A stretch of 59,130 bases of DNA, from assembly GCA_964551965.1 (NCBI GenBank), contig CAZKFB010000003.1:1-59130 (forward strand), in the 5' to 3' direction. Both the position numbers and the translations under genes were made by a program. Origin of the DNA: CAG-582 sp964551965. GTDB lineage: Bacteria > Bacillota_I > Bacilli_A > RF39 > UBA660. Positions 8,342 through 16,883 of the stretch are shown here, piece by piece. The stretch's first letter is position 1; each line of letters starts with the position of its first letter. The notes under the pieces were generated by a model. The model had not been told where the DNA came from. It saw only the letters and a list, made by a program, of their open reading frames with translations, and did no database searches.

Positions 8342-8440
8342 ATATTTTCTCCCTTCGTTTTGAATAGACTAGATTTTAAACCATATTATAAATATATGCA
8401 AATGAGATAATAGTATGATAGAATATTAATTGGTGATTAT

Positions 8441-9064
8441 ATGCGTACAGAAATTAAAGATTTTAAAAGGGAAGAATTGTTTCATCATTATAATAGTAGA
8501 GCTAATGCTTTTTCTTTTGTAACTACTAATATTGATATTACGAATCTATATAAATTAGGTAAATTAAAAGATACTCAATATGGTGTAATATCTTATTATA
8601 TTAGTAAGGTAGTAAATACTTTAGATACTTTTAAAATGCGCTATGAAGATGGAAAATTTATTTATTATGATGTAATTCATCCAAATTTTACCGAAAAGTT
8701 AGATGATGATTTAATTGGCTTCTTTGATATTGATTATGTTGAAGATTTAGATCTATTCATCAAGAACTATAAAGATAGATTAAATAAGTTTAAAACTACT
8801 AGGGAAAGTTCTTGTGTTCATGAACAAGATGCTTTTTGGCAATCTTGTCAGCCTTGGTATTCTTTTACTTCTTGCGTTCCCCCATTTGATAATAGTATAA
8901 CTATTCCTCAATTTATATGGGATAAATTTAGATTTGAGGGTGATCGTGTATTCATGAATTTAATGGTTATGACTCATCATGGCTTTGTCGATGGTTATCA
9001 AATCGGCCTATTCATAAATAGATTTCAAGAAGAGATAAATAATATTAAAATTAATGAAGAATAA
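8441..9064 (+). CDS. Chloramphenicol acetyltransferase-like acyltransferase
   Basis: At 207 residues the length fits the CAT family (about 213-220). The C-terminal motif HHGFVDGYQIG (His179/His180, Asp184) matches the HHxxxDG catalytic motif. The segment FWQSCQPWYSFTSC also matches the family, as does the strand order before it. Classic CAT transfers acetyl from acetyl-CoA to the 3-hydroxyl of chloramphenicol. Many chromosomal relatives act on other or unknown acceptors, so resistance should not be assumed. The start has GGTGA upstream. It has its own terminator, so it is not in one transcript with the ABC exporter downstream, although both could concern the same compound. Confidence 0.8.
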   Translation: MRTEIKDFKREELFHHYNSRANAFSFVTTNIDITNLYKLGKLKDTQYGVISYYISKVVNTLDTFKMRYEDGKFIYYDVIHPNFTEKLDDDLIGFFDIDYVEDLDLFIKNYKDRLNKFKTTRESSCVHEQDAFWQSCQPWYSFTSCVPPFDNSITIPQFIWDKFRFEGDRVFMNLMVMTHHGFVDGYQIGLFINRFQEEINNIKINEE

Positions 9065-9086
9065 TATATTTATTCTTCTTTTTTTT
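9056..9086 (+). terminator. Terminator containing the stop codon in its stem
   Basis: GAAGAATAA / TTATTCTTC stem, 5-nt loop, T tract. The TAA stop is the inner end of the 5' arm. Confidence 0.85.
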
Positions 9087-9087
9087 A

Positions 9088-9096
9088 TGTTATAAT
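9088..9096 (+). promoter_or_regulatory. Extended -10 element of the ABC exporter operon
   Basis: TGtTATAAT sits two bases after the T tract of the previous terminator and about 25 bases before the first exporter start. Confidence 0.55.
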
Positions 9097-9120
9097 GATT
9101 ATTGTAGGAGAGTTTGAAGT

Positions 9121-10863
9121 ATGATAAAAGAATATTTTAAATTTATTAAAGAGTATTTAAGTTTAGCAGAAATCAAGAAATTATATTTAGTAATAAATAT
9201 GATTACTGCTTTTTTCTATAAATTATTTGAACTCTTATTACCTTTATTTGCATCACTTATTATTAAGTATTTAACAGTAAATGATGTAGAAATGACATAT
9301 TTTTATTTAATATTATTTGTTGTAGATTATTTACTTTACTATATATCCTTATATGCTAATTATAAAGTATATGGTTATAATATTAGTTATTGTTATGATA
9401 AATTGACTAGTAAGGTATTTAATAAGTTATTAAGTGTCGATGGTAATTTTTCTCGTATGTTTTCTAAGGGAAGAATAATGAATACGATTAATGGGGATAT
9501 TATCACGGTTGGTGATATGAATGATGAGATATGTGAATTCTTACTTGGTGCTTTTCAAGTAATTATGGTTCTAATAATAGTAGCGGTTAATAATGTCTTT
9601 GTTGCGCTTATTTTAGTTGTTTTTACATTCTTCTATATAGCATTCCGAAATAATGCTGATAGATTAATTGATATCTATTATAGTAAAAGTATAAGTGATG
9701 ATGATCGATATAGTACACTTTTAACTCAAATAGTATCAGGATTACAAGAGATTAAGACGTTTAATATGTTAGATAAATTAAAGATTAAACTTAATAATAT
9801 TCAAAAGAATTTTACTAAGCACTATGGAATAAAGAGACATTATTATACATTGAGAGATAATGATTCTAAGTTTATTACTTATGGATTTAGATTCTTACTA
9901 TATCTATTATTAGTTAGTTTACTTGCTTTAGGTTATATAGATATAGCATTCTTAGTACTTGTTATTTCTTATCATGAGAATTTAGTTGATTATGTATCTT
10001 ATTTCATTGATTCTACGACTGCTATTCGTGAGGGTAATATATCAGTTAGAAGAATAAATGATATATTAAATTATAAGTCGGAGAAAATAGTATTTGGTAA
10101 TTATGATACGAAAGATATATTTGGATCTATTGAATTTAAAGATGTTACATTAAAGATAAAAAAAGATACGATATTAGATAATGTAAGTTTTAAAATCAAC
10201 CATAATGAAGTCGTTGCTATTGTTGGGGAACCGGGGGCTGGTAAGAGTATGTTATTTAATGTCTTACTTAGACAATTTAAACCTACTTCCGGTCTTGTTA
10301 CTTTAGATAATATCGATATATTTGAATATGACAATGGAACTTATACATCTAGTATTGGAGTTATTAATCAGAAACCTTTTATATTTAATATGAGTATAAG
10401 AAAGAATTTAGATTTTGTTTGTAAAGATAAAAATAAACAAATAGAAGCTTGTAAGACTGCTGGTATTCATGATTTTATTAGCAGTTTACCTAAAGGATAT
10501 AATACTATTTTAAGAGAGAATGGAAGTAATATTTCTGGTGGGCAAAAGCAAATGATTAGTATTGCTAGAACACTTCTTACTGAGGCAGAAATATTATTAC
10601 TTGATGATATTACAACTTCATTAGATCCCGATACAGCAAAACTTGTACCTAATTTAATAAGTAAGATTAGAGATGATCATACAATTATTATGATAACAAA
10701 GAAACCTGAACTTATGAAGGAAGCGGATCGTATAATTGTTCTTGATAAGGGTAAAGTAGTTGATGTTGGAACCCATAAAGAATTAATTGAGAGAAATGAA
10801 ATCTATCAAAACTTACAATCACGTAAGTCACCAAGTAGAATTGGGGTGTTTGACAATGATTAA
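9121..10863 (+). CDS. ABC exporter half-transporter, degenerate-site subunit
   Basis: About six membrane helices in residues 20-300 precede a nucleotide-binding domain. Walker A is GEPGAGKS (369-376) and the signature is ISGGQ (471-475). Walker B is LLLDD (Asp495), followed by Asp496 where the catalytic Glu should be, and Lys527 replaces the H-loop His. The subunit therefore cannot provide a normal catalytic Glu/His. Its next-door partner keeps both but has an altered signature, the pattern of heterodimeric exporters such as TM287/288 and BmrCD. GGAGAGTTTG precedes the start. Cargo is unknown; lipids, peptides or drugs are all possible. Confidence 0.9.
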   Translation: MIKEYFKFIKEYLSLAEIKKLYLVINMITAFFYKLFELLLPLFASLIIKYLTVNDVEMTYFYLILFVVDYLLYYISLYANYKVYGYNISYCYDKLTSKVFNKLLSVDGNFSRMFSKGRIMNTINGDIITVGDMNDEICEFLLGAFQVIMVLIIVAVNNVFVALILVVFTFFYIAFRNNADRLIDIYYSKSISDDDRYSTLLTQIVSGLQEIKTFNMLDKLKIKLNNIQKNFTKHYGIKRHYYTLRDNDSKFITYGFRFLLYLLLVSLLALGYIDIAFLVLVISYHENLVDYVSYFIDSTTAIREGNISVRRINDILNYKSEKIVFGNYDTKDIFGSIEFKDVTLKIKKDTILDNVSFKINHNEVVAIVGEPGAGKSMLFNVLLRQFKPTSGLVTLDNIDIFEYDNGTYTSSIGVINQKPFIFNMSIRKNLDFVCKDKNKQIEACKTAGIHDFISSLPKGYNTILRENGSNISGGQKQMISIARTLLTEAEILLLDDITTSLDPDTAKLVPNLISKIRDDHTIIMITKKPELMKEADRIIVLDKGKVVDVGTHKELIERNEIYQNLQSRKSPSRIGVFDND

Positions 10864-12565
10864 GAGATATTATAGTATTGTAAAACAATTCTTTTCATTG
10901 CGAGCTTGTAAACCATCATTATTATTTCATTTATTCTTTTCTGCTCTTTTGCGAAGTCTTTCACTTTTAACAATTCCTTTAGTTGCATCAAAGATAATTG
11001 ATGTAGCATCGACAGGAAATTATCAGCTAACAATAAAGATGGTTTTAGCTTATATTCTATGTGCAATCATGTATGTTATGTTACATCATTATAATTTTGA
11101 AGCTTATGCTCAAAATTCTATTTATACGCATAATAAACTACAAGAATTAATGCTAGATAAAGTAACTACTTTTGATGAAAATTTTACTAAAGAAATATCT
11201 GTACCTTTCATTGTTAATACATCATACAATGATGTTGGATCAGCTATGCAAGTACCGGATAATCTCTTTGATGCAATTACATCTCTCATTAATATTATAA
11301 TAGCTATTATTATATTATTTAGAGTAGATATTATTGTTGGTTTCTTTACTTTCATTGTATTTATAATTTCAATGATATGTCTTGATTACAATATGCAAAG
11401 AAGGAATGATGAACTTGCTAAACAAAGAATAAGTCAAGATGAAGTTTCTGGTATAATGGGACAAGTAATTGATGGAACTAAAGAGATAAAAGCTTTCAAT
11501 ATGGAAAGCGATATTGAATCTTTATTAGAAGAAAATAAGAATAAATGGAGAGAACATTACTTTAAGAAACGAGTATATCAAGATCGAGTTCAATTTAGTA
11601 TTCCCGAATTATTTGGTTTTGGTAAAAGTGTTGTCTATTTAGTATTAATAATTCTTATTTTTAATCAAAAATATAATGTAGCAACTCTAGTTTTAGTAAT
11701 AGGCTATTATGGTAATATTCAAACCCAATTAATAAAACTATTTAAAACCTTAGAAGCGATAAGTGGAAAAGCAATACGAGTTGAAAGAATTCATAAAATA
11801 TTGAATTATAAAAATAAGAATATGATTGAATATGGGGATAATAATACGGATGATATAAAGGGACATATTCAATTTAAAGATGTATATTTTAATTATGAAA
11901 AACAGGCTTCTTTAACTAATATTAACTTTACTATTGAACCGAATACCTTTACAGCTATAGTTGGTAAAAGTGGTTCTGGTAAATCAACGATATTTAGATT
12001 ATTACTTCGTCTTTATCGTGTAAATAAAGGTTGTATTCTATTGGATAATATAAATATCTATGATTATAGTAAAGAAGTATATGCATCTAATGTTTCAATT
12101 GTTACTCAAAAACCTTTTATCTTCGATATGAGTATAAGAGAAAACTTCAATTTAGTAGATTCTAATCATGAACATCAAATTGAAGCATGTAAAATATGTG
12201 GAATTCATGATTTCATTATGAGCTTAAAAGACGGATATAATACGAAGATGGTAAAAGACGCTGAAAACATTTCGACAGGACAAAAGCAATTAATAGCTCT
12301 TGCAAGAACTCTTTTATCTAAATCAGAAGTATTATTATTTGATGAAGTAACATCTTCTTTAGATGTAGAAACAAGTGAACAAGTAGTGAAGATATTCCAA
12401 AATCTTCGTAAGAACCATACGGTATTAATGATAACTCATAAACCAGAACTAATGGCGATTGCTGATGATATCATTGTCATCGATAAGGGAAAAATGGTTG
12501 GAAGAGGTAAACATTCTGATTTAATTAAGAGTTGTCCTGAATATCAAATATTACATAAAAAATAA
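10856..12565 (+). CDS. ABC exporter half-transporter, consensus-site subunit
   Basis: The start MIKRYYSIVKQFF overlaps the upstream gene by 8 bases and has GGGGTG in front. The longer reading from 10787 lies inside the neighbour and was rejected. The membrane domain covers residues 25-300. Walker A is GKSGSGKS (370-377), the signature is ISTGQ (472-476, degenerate), Walker B is LLFDE (Asp496, Glu497) and the H-loop is His528. It pairs with the upstream subunit, whose ISGGQ completes the active site. Both resemble the later exporter at 29-30.7 kb (shared KPFIFNMSIR and GIHDFI phrases), suggesting duplication. Confidence 0.9.
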   Translation: MIKRYYSIVKQFFSLRACKPSLLFHLFFSALLRSLSLLTIPLVASKIIDVASTGNYQLTIKMVLAYILCAIMYVMLHHYNFEAYAQNSIYTHNKLQELMLDKVTTFDENFTKEISVPFIVNTSYNDVGSAMQVPDNLFDAITSLINIIIAIIILFRVDIIVGFFTFIVFIISMICLDYNMQRRNDELAKQRISQDEVSGIMGQVIDGTKEIKAFNMESDIESLLEENKNKWREHYFKKRVYQDRVQFSIPELFGFGKSVVYLVLIILIFNQKYNVATLVLVIGYYGNIQTQLIKLFKTLEAISGKAIRVERIHKILNYKNKNMIEYGDNNTDDIKGHIQFKDVYFNYEKQASLTNINFTIEPNTFTAIVGKSGSGKSTIFRLLLRLYRVNKGCILLDNINIYDYSKEVYASNVSIVTQKPFIFDMSIRENFNLVDSNHEHQIEACKICGIHDFIMSLKDGYNTKMVKDAENISTGQKQLIALARTLLSKSEVLLFDEVTSSLDVETSEQVVKIFQNLRKNHTVLMITHKPELMAIADDIIVIDKGKMVGRGKHSDLIKSCPEYQILHKK

Positions 12566-12593
12566 GATATCTTTATTGATATCTTTTCTTTTT
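12564..12593 (+). terminator. Intrinsic terminator after the ABC operon
   Basis: AAGATATC / GATATCTT stem, 6-nt loop, then TTCTTTTT. It begins in the TAA stop. Confidence 0.8.
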
Positions 12594-12604
12594 GCAGGCA
12601 AAAA
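12589..12604. promoter_or_regulatory. Inverted repeat, possible operator
   Basis: TTTTTGC-AG-GCAAAAA is a perfect 7-bp inverted repeat. It lies just upstream of and partly against the -35 of the next promoter, followed by two further TTTGCA copies. Confidence 0.4.
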
Positions 12605-12605
12605 T

Positions 12606-12634
12606 TTGCAAAATTTATTAATTTGCAGTATAAT
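12606..12634 (+). promoter_or_regulatory. Promoter of the three-gene unit
   Basis: TTGCAA, 17 bases, TATAAT; the start codon is about 30 bases beyond. Confidence 0.75.
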
Positions 12635-12663
12635 AGGGCACATTAAAAAAAGGGGTTGTTATT

Positions 12664-13587
12664 ATGAAATATAATTGGGCGAAGGTCCCTAGTGTACCTG
12701 CAGTTTTTAGAATATTAAAGAAAGAAATTAGATTTGAAGATCAAAGATTATCAAAAACTTTTTTCGATGCTTTAGAAGATTTCTTCTATTATGGAACTCT
12801 TTTGGGATATATTAAAAATACTAATTTTAAAAGAGTATTATCTCAAGTATTAAAGATTAAGAAAGTTGGATATCTTCTTGATGTATTTAATGGCAAGAAA
12901 TCAATGAATGTTAATGATAAAACAAGAATTGTATTATCTAAAGATTTAACTGATTCAGAACTTAAATACTTTATGTTAAAAGAAATAATTACTAATGTTT
13001 CTTCAATTTCTTTAATGACTACTAGAAATATTGTGAAAGATCATTTATTAAGTAAAGGTATTTATGGAGAAGAAACCAGTTATGAAGATAGATATCTAGA
13101 AAAAGGATTCAGACTTATCGAAGATGGTATTATTTATGATATGACCGAAAGCATTAATTATGCTAGTAGAAAAGAACATCGACCAATGAAAACTAAAAAG
13201 TTTGAAAAACATGTATTTGGTAGATCAACTAAGTTCTTATCTAATTTTACTTATCATCCAGTTTTCCAAGAATTAACAACTATGGTTGGTAGGAGAATTA
13301 TACCTAATAGTAATACTTTAACTGATGAACAAGTATTAAAACAATTGGGAAGCGATACTTTAAGTGAAAGATTTACTGATAAATTATTTATTAAATTAAG
13401 TAGTCTATATGGTGACGATGTTTATGATATTATTGGCAAATTAGGAATTATCTATAAAAGAGAAACTGATGAATATGGAGAAAACTTTATTAAAGATAAT
13501 TATTTAAGAGTAGTTCATGCTAAGAAGGCATATAAAGATCTTTATACTTATGAATCAGAAAAAAGACCAATGAGTAAGGCATGTTAG
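12664..13587 (+). CDS. Uncharacterised 307-residue protein
   Basis: First gene of a three-gene unit, with AAGGGG upstream of the start. Basic and soluble, without a signal peptide. No family motif is recognised. A Lys/Arg-rich middle (KEHRPMKTKKFEKH) precedes a mixed C-terminal half. It ends at a TAG only a few bases before the next gene, so the two are co-translated. Its partner is a transglutaminase-like protein, which may mean the pair forms one functional unit. Confidence 0.73.
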   Translation: MKYNWAKVPSVPAVFRILKKEIRFEDQRLSKTFFDALEDFFYYGTLLGYIKNTNFKRVLSQVLKIKKVGYLLDVFNGKKSMNVNDKTRIVLSKDLTDSELKYFMLKEIITNVSSISLMTTRNIVKDHLLSKGIYGEETSYEDRYLEKGFRLIEDGIIYDMTESINYASRKEHRPMKTKKFEKHVFGRSTKFLSNFTYHPVFQELTTMVGRRIIPNSNTLTDEQVLKQLGSDTLSERFTDKLFIKLSSLYGDDVYDIIGKLGIIYKRETDEYGENFIKDNYLRVVHAKKAYKDLYTYESEKRPMSKAC

Positions 13588-13589
13588 CT

Positions 13590-14669
13590 ATGACAGACGA
13601 AAGATTAAGAAAAATACTAGGGAATTTGCCAACGGAAAAATATTATCCAATAAAACGTTTTTTAGGTATGAATGCCGTAGCTGCATTTTCTCTTTCTATT
13701 ATTAATTCCATTCCTATAATTGATTATTCTCTTATGCTACTATATGTAATGAACTGTATGGGATTTACTTATATGAAACAATCTCGAGGAATTGATTTTA
13801 CGAAAAGTTATATTGATTTAGAAGAAGACTATAATTTATTCTTAAGTAATTATAGTAATCTTATGAATACTTTAGATATGAAATCTCTTGCTAGTCTATG
13901 TGAATCATTTTACTATTTATATGATAAAGGTTATTTATCAATAGATGGAACTTTTAATAATGAAAAGGAATCTTTTTTTGAAGGAAGAAGATTTCAATTA
14001 GCCAATATCTTTAATGGATGTGGACTATGTAGACATAAAGCAAATTCTTTAAAGGATATATTAAATTATTGTGGATATCCAACAGCATCTATTCCGATTT
14101 ATACAAGAAGATATGAAAACTATACTCAAGAAGATAAGGAAAGTATTAGAGAGTACTTAGATAAGGCATTTGAAGATATTGAGAAAGATGAGGCTTTAAG
14201 AACTTTTGTCGTCGATGCATTCTTAAATGTTGAAGTATTAACTCACCAATTTGTTGTCAATCAACAAAGAAATGATGAAAAGTCTAAGAGAAAAGAGAAA
14301 ATAGCAAGAAAGTATGGAAATCATTTAATAATATTAACTAGTGATGGAAGTAAAAGAATTACTTATGATCCAACAGATAATTTATTCTATCAATTTAAAG
14401 ATAAAGATAGTTTAGATATTATTAATGAATATGGTATTAGATCAGAAAGTAAGTTTAGATTGATTAATCATGCTAATACTCCATCAGAAGAAAAGATATT
14501 TTGGAATAATTTAAAGTTAGAACCTAAGAATCTAGAAGGCCTTAGAGATGCGCAAATGGAAGCTGAAAAAAGATTAGATGATAATTTAGATATAATTGAA
14601 AGATTCCAAAAAGATAATATACCTCTAATGAGAACTTTAAGAGATAAAGCATATAAGTTAATTGTGTAG
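13590..14669 (+). CDS. Transglutaminase-like (papain-fold) protein
   Basis: The likely triad is Cys147 in GCGLCRHKA, His245 in GNHLIIL and Asp260 in ITYDPTDN. Order and spacing match the transglutaminase-like superfamily, whose members cleave or crosslink via a thiol nucleophile. Residues ~25-60 contain one or two hydrophobic segments (FSLSIINSIPIIDYSLMLLYV) that could anchor it. The ATG nine bases upstream lies only one base from AAGG, so the second ATG was chosen. The long helical C-terminus is unassigned. The catalytic assignment is by motif only; I rate the fold as likely. Confidence 0.6.
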   Translation: MTDERLRKILGNLPTEKYYPIKRFLGMNAVAAFSLSIINSIPIIDYSLMLLYVMNCMGFTYMKQSRGIDFTKSYIDLEEDYNLFLSNYSNLMNTLDMKSLASLCESFYYLYDKGYLSIDGTFNNEKESFFEGRRFQLANIFNGCGLCRHKANSLKDILNYCGYPTASIPIYTRRYENYTQEDKESIREYLDKAFEDIEKDEALRTFVVDAFLNVEVLTHQFVVNQQRNDEKSKRKEKIARKYGNHLIILTSDGSKRITYDPTDNLFYQFKDKDSLDIINEYGIRSESKFRLINHANTPSEEKIFWNNLKLEPKNLEGLRDAQMEAEKRLDDNLDIIERFQKDNIPLMRTLRDKAYKLIV

Positions 14670-14677
14670 GTGATATT

Positions 14678-15148
14678 ATGAAAAAGATAGAAGCTCAAAT
14701 GATAGCTCCTGAGAAATCTAAATTATTACTTGAATATATTGGACAGTTTATGTCATATGATGAAGTTACTGGTAAAATATTAATTGATTATGATAAAGAT
14801 CCAGAAACAAGACAAAATATGTGTTATATGGAAATAATGTTAGATGATGGATTTGAAAGACATTTTAAAACGGATATTACTTTAGATCAAAGCGATGTCT
14901 TAAGTGAACAAATACTTACAGATATTGCTTGTATGTATGCAAATGATGATGAGGTTAGTATAAGTGGCTACTATTCAATTAATTCTATGCATAGTTCAAT
15001 GCATGGTATTGAAATAAAGAATAATAAGGGAAGTCGTATTCTAGTAGACTTTTTATGTCGAGGGATGAACTTTGATAAAGTAGTTGAAAGCTATTCTAAT
15101 AAGATAATAGAAGAACAAAGTAGAAATAAGGGGATTAGTAATATTTAA
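14678..15148 (+). CDS. Uncharacterised 156-residue protein
   Basis: Third gene of the unit; its TAGGTGA ribosome-binding site overlaps the TAG stop of the previous gene. Soluble and acidic, with a Met/Ser/His-rich patch (NSMHSSMHGIEI) that could bind metal but matches no known signature. No family recognised. It probably acts with the transglutaminase-like protein, by context only. Confidence 0.7.
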   Translation: MKKIEAQMIAPEKSKLLLEYIGQFMSYDEVTGKILIDYDKDPETRQNMCYMEIMLDDGFERHFKTDITLDQSDVLSEQILTDIACMYANDDEVSISGYYSINSMHSSMHGIEIKNNKGSRILVDFLCRGMNFDKVVESYSNKIIEEQSRNKGISNI

Positions 15149-15169
15149 TAAATATCTATTCCCTTTTTT
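15128..15169 (+). terminator. Long two-part terminator hairpin
   Basis: Outer stem AAGGGGAT / ATTCCCTT (one G-U) and inner stem ATATTT / AAATAT flank a loop containing the TAA stop, followed by six T. Confidence 0.8.
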
Positions 15170-15210
15170 ATTTTGTTTTTGTATAATGAACTTAGAAAAG
15201 AGTGATTATT

Positions 15211-16104
15211 ATGGAATACTATATTGATTTAGGTTCTTCAACAATTAAAGTATATAGTTACTTAGATAGTTTAAATCTATTAGAAGAACATTCGATTTAT
15301 TTTAAAAATAATTTTGATTCAGAAAATGGAATAAGTGCTGTTAATCGTCAAGAATTAATAGATTATTTTGAACATTTAAAATCTAAATATGATATGCACT
15401 ATGAAAATACCCATATCTTTGTTACAGGTATATTTAGAAACTTAAGTTATGCGAGAAAATGTGAGTTAGTTAGATTATTTAATGATACTTTTGATTTACA
15501 TTTTAATATTATTAGTCATGGAATTGAAGCTTATTATTTAGGTAAAGCTATGGAAAATAATTATGATGGCAAAAAAGTGTTAATTATTAATATGGGTGGA
15601 AAAACAACAGAACTTGTAACTTTTGCTAAAGAAGAAATTGTAAAAGTAGATAAGTTGGAAATTGGTGTTGCTGATATATTAAATAATTTTTTAAATATTA
15701 ATGATAAATCTAGTAAAGATAAAGTAGAAACTATTGTTGATTTTGTTAATGAAAGAATTAAAGATGTTAAGTTTGATCAAGACTATGATGCTGCAATATT
15801 TACGGGTGGAGAAGAAAGATTTGAATTATTAACTAAATTTAACTTAGTAGAAAATACTTTATTCAATGATGGAATTCATAAATATATGGTTTCTTTAGAT
15901 GATTATGTCAAAGGAACTGAGAAAGTCTTCTATGATATAAGTTTAGAAGAGTTGTATAAATTGATGCCAGGAAATCCTAAATGGATGGATGGAGCAAGAG
16001 CTGGAGCTATTATTCCATTAAGTATATTCTATAAAGCAAATATTAAATGGGTTATACCTTCTGATTTAAACTTAATTAATGGTGTTATTAATGATAATAA
16101 GTAA
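15211..16104 (+). CDS. Ppx/GppA phosphatase-family protein
   Basis: The actin-like ATPase fold is visible: phosphate-1 loop YIDLGSSTIKVYSY at the N-terminus, phosphate-2 loop INMGGKTTEL near residue 130, TGGEERFELL near 197, and a C-terminal NPKWMDGARAGAIIPL followed by LINGVI as in Ppx/GppA proteins. Family members hydrolyse polyphosphate or pppGpp. At 297 residues it matches the short exopolyphosphatase form without the extra C-terminal domain. A GTG start nine bases earlier was rejected because AAGAGTG is properly spaced only for this ATG. It is a single-gene transcript. Substrate unproven. Confidence 0.82.
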   Translation: MEYYIDLGSSTIKVYSYLDSLNLLEEHSIYFKNNFDSENGISAVNRQELIDYFEHLKSKYDMHYENTHIFVTGIFRNLSYARKCELVRLFNDTFDLHFNIISHGIEAYYLGKAMENNYDGKKVLIINMGGKTTELVTFAKEEIVKVDKLEIGVADILNNFLNINDKSSKDKVETIVDFVNERIKDVKFDQDYDAAIFTGGEERFELLTKFNLVENTLFNDGIHKYMVSLDDYVKGTEKVFYDISLEELYKLMPGNPKWMDGARAGAIIPLSIFYKANIKWVIPSDLNLINGVINDNK

Positions 16105-16128
16105 CTCAAGTAAAACTTGAGTTTTTAT
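16103..16128 (+). terminator. Intrinsic terminator
   Basis: AACTCAAGT / ACTTGAGTT perfect 9-bp stem, AAA loop, T tract. It starts in the TAA stop. Confidence 0.9.
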
Positions 16129-16174
16129 TATTTATTTGCTATGATATTGAATGTTTTAAAAAGAAGGGGAAAAT

Positions 16175-16873
16175 ATGTTAGAATTTATAAAGAATTGTTT
16201 TAAAAACATAAGTGTTAAATGTAATTATCAAGAGTTGGCGGGAGTTAAAAAAGTTATAGCTTTTGCTTTTTGCGCTATTCTTATTGCTCTTGTCTTAGGT
16301 ATTGCTGCTGCTATGATAGTTGCAATGCTTGCATTAGCTATTTGTATTATACCTATAGGTTTAGTAATTAATGGTGTTCAATTATTAGTTCCATTAATTA
16401 AACAATCATTGAAAGTTGCTAAAATGAAAAAGAAATTAAAAAAACAAAAGCGTAGACAATCACAAGAACTTGTTGAACTTTATACTAACAATATGGAGAG
16501 TATTAATAATACTATAGGAGCATTAGAAAATAGTTCTACTATTGTTGAAGATGAATTAGGTAGAGAAGTAGAAACACAAGAATTAGTTGATATTAGTCTA
16601 GAAGACCTTGTATGTTATATTCAATATATAGCTACAATTAATCCTGGCGATGCAGAAATGTTAATGGGGCTTCATTCTCGTCTAGATATGCTAAAATCAA
16701 TTATGGATAGAACTATAAGTCATGAAGAACGTGAAAAACTTGAAAGTGAATACTATAGTATAATGTTCAGTGTTCAAGAAAAACTTATTGAATATGTTGA
16801 TGGCATAAATAGTATAAATGATACTTTTGTTAAAGGAACAAAAAAAAGAAGATTATTTAATAGGGGATTATAA
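16175..16873 (+). CDS. Uncharacterised membrane protein with cytoplasmic helical domain
   Basis: One long hydrophobic hairpin (about residues 27-78, Ala/Ile/Leu-rich, probably two helices) is followed by a strongly basic stretch (KMKKKLKKQKRRQ). A helical, acidic ~130-residue domain comes next, and the chain ends in a basic tail. The positive patch right after the membrane segment puts the large domain in the cytoplasm. GAAGGGG precedes the start. No family recognised. Its stop codon abuts the stop of the convergent HAD gene. Confidence 0.72.
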   Translation: MLEFIKNCFKNISVKCNYQELAGVKKVIAFAFCAILIALVLGIAAAMIVAMLALAICIIPIGLVINGVQLLVPLIKQSLKVAKMKKKLKKQKRRQSQELVELYTNNMESINNTIGALENSSTIVEDELGREVETQELVDISLEDLVCYIQYIATINPGDAEMLMGLHSRLDMLKSIMDRTISHEEREKLESEYYSIMFSVQEKLIEYVDGINSINDTFVKGTKKRRLFNRGL

Positions 16874-16883
16874 TCTTCTTTTT
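16843..16883. terminator. Bidirectional terminator spanning two abutting stop codons
   Basis: A 14-bp stem AAAAAGAAGATTAT / ATAATCTTCTTTTT. The sequence TTATAA in it is the stop codon of both genes, back to back on opposite strands. Confidence 0.9.

Noticed and set aside
8441..9064. Calling the CAT-like gene a chloramphenicol resistance determinant
   Set aside because: Only the fold and HHxxxDG motif are seen; many chromosomal relatives do not acetylate chloramphenicol and no mobile element flanks it.
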